This document shows positions 63,828-64,000 of a stretch of DNA of 64,000 nucleotides, one piece after another. Both the position numbers and the translations under genes were made by a program. The DNA lies in NCBI RefSeq assembly GCF_000327385.1, contig NW_008709380.1, positions 76,911 to 140,910 on the forward strand. The letters are read 5' to 3'. The notes below the pieces were generated by a model. That model did not search any database. It was not told where the DNA came from and worked only from the letters and a program-made list of their open reading frames with translations. The stretch is from Lottia gigantea. Taxonomy: Eukaryota > Mollusca > Gastropoda > Lottiidae. Within the stretch, counting starts at the first letter, position 1. The number at the start of each line of letters is the position of its first letter.

Positions 63828-64000
63828 GTATATATCATAGTGCATGTTGGTATATATCATAGTGCATGTTGGTATATATCATAGTGCATGTTGATATATA
63901 TCATAGTTCATGTTGGTATATATCATAGTGCATGTTGGTATATATCATAGTGCATGTTGGTATATATCATAGTGCATGTTGGTATATATCATAGTGCATG
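63828..64000. repeat. 22-bp minisatellite, at least 7.8 copies
   Basis: Unit GTATATATCATAGTGCATGTTG repeats head to tail from 63828 to the window edge with only a few point variants (copies 3-4), so it is young. It lies in the coronin intron after 63354 and continues beyond the window. Confidence 0.95.

Noticed and set aside
63828-64000. CRISPR array
   Set aside because: Direct head-to-tail units without spacers in a eukaryotic intron; it is a minisatellite.

Overview
This is a piece of an AT-rich animal nuclear genome. It has spliceosomal introns with GT..AG borders, long intergenic DNA, one run of Ns, and no operons or ribosome-binding sites. The recognisable genes (a group II PAK kinase, DNAJA2, prolidase and a class 2 coronin) are bilaterian families. 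Gene structure and the decayed repeats suggest an invertebrate, perhaps a mollusc or another lophotrochozoan. The species assignment is inference.

Layout. 1-11.7 kb: no gene I can name, but weak open frames, a 48-bp tandem repeat, a decayed ~80-bp array (8.06-8.68 kb) and a ~183-bp satellite-like array (10.43-11.10 kb). 11.9-15.0 kb (-): a four-exon gene for a 369-residue coiled-coil protein I do not recognise. 15-17.5 kb: intergenic with repeat remnants. 17.5-21.5 kb: very AT-rich DNA downstream of PAK4, including a small TTAA-flanked inverted-repeat element. 21.5-23.3 kb (-): a complete group II PAK (PAK4/5/6 type) in one exon. 24.3-28.8 kb (+): DNAJA2 in ten exons, head to head with PAK4. 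30.6-35.8 kb (-): prolidase (PEPD), broken by a 404-base gap, with a tandemly duplicated 69-nt exon. 36.3-37.1 kb (-): a single-exon, probably tail-anchored protein of unknown function. 38-51 kb: mostly non-coding, with a promoter-like cluster at 38.0 kb and three orphan terminal-exon candidates at 47-49.5 kb. 51.2-64 kb (+): a class 2 coronin whose first coding exon holds only two codons, followed by a 7.1-kb intron. The gene runs off the right edge, where a 22-bp minisatellite begins.

The genes are ordinary housekeeping or cytoskeletal genes and do not form a functional cluster. PAK and coronin both act on actin but lie 28 kb apart, and I read nothing into that.

The most interesting observation is in prolidase. 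Two 69-nt copies of one exon, 77% identical, share phase and intact splice sites and are only 31 nt apart, too close for normal splicing of both into one mRNA. This predicts two mutually exclusive isoforms that differ at residues lining the substrate pocket. Other points worth a look are a near-perfect 24-bp hairpin in a coronin intron, a one-base frame break in PEPD beside the gap, the intronless PAK, and two unrecognised genes.
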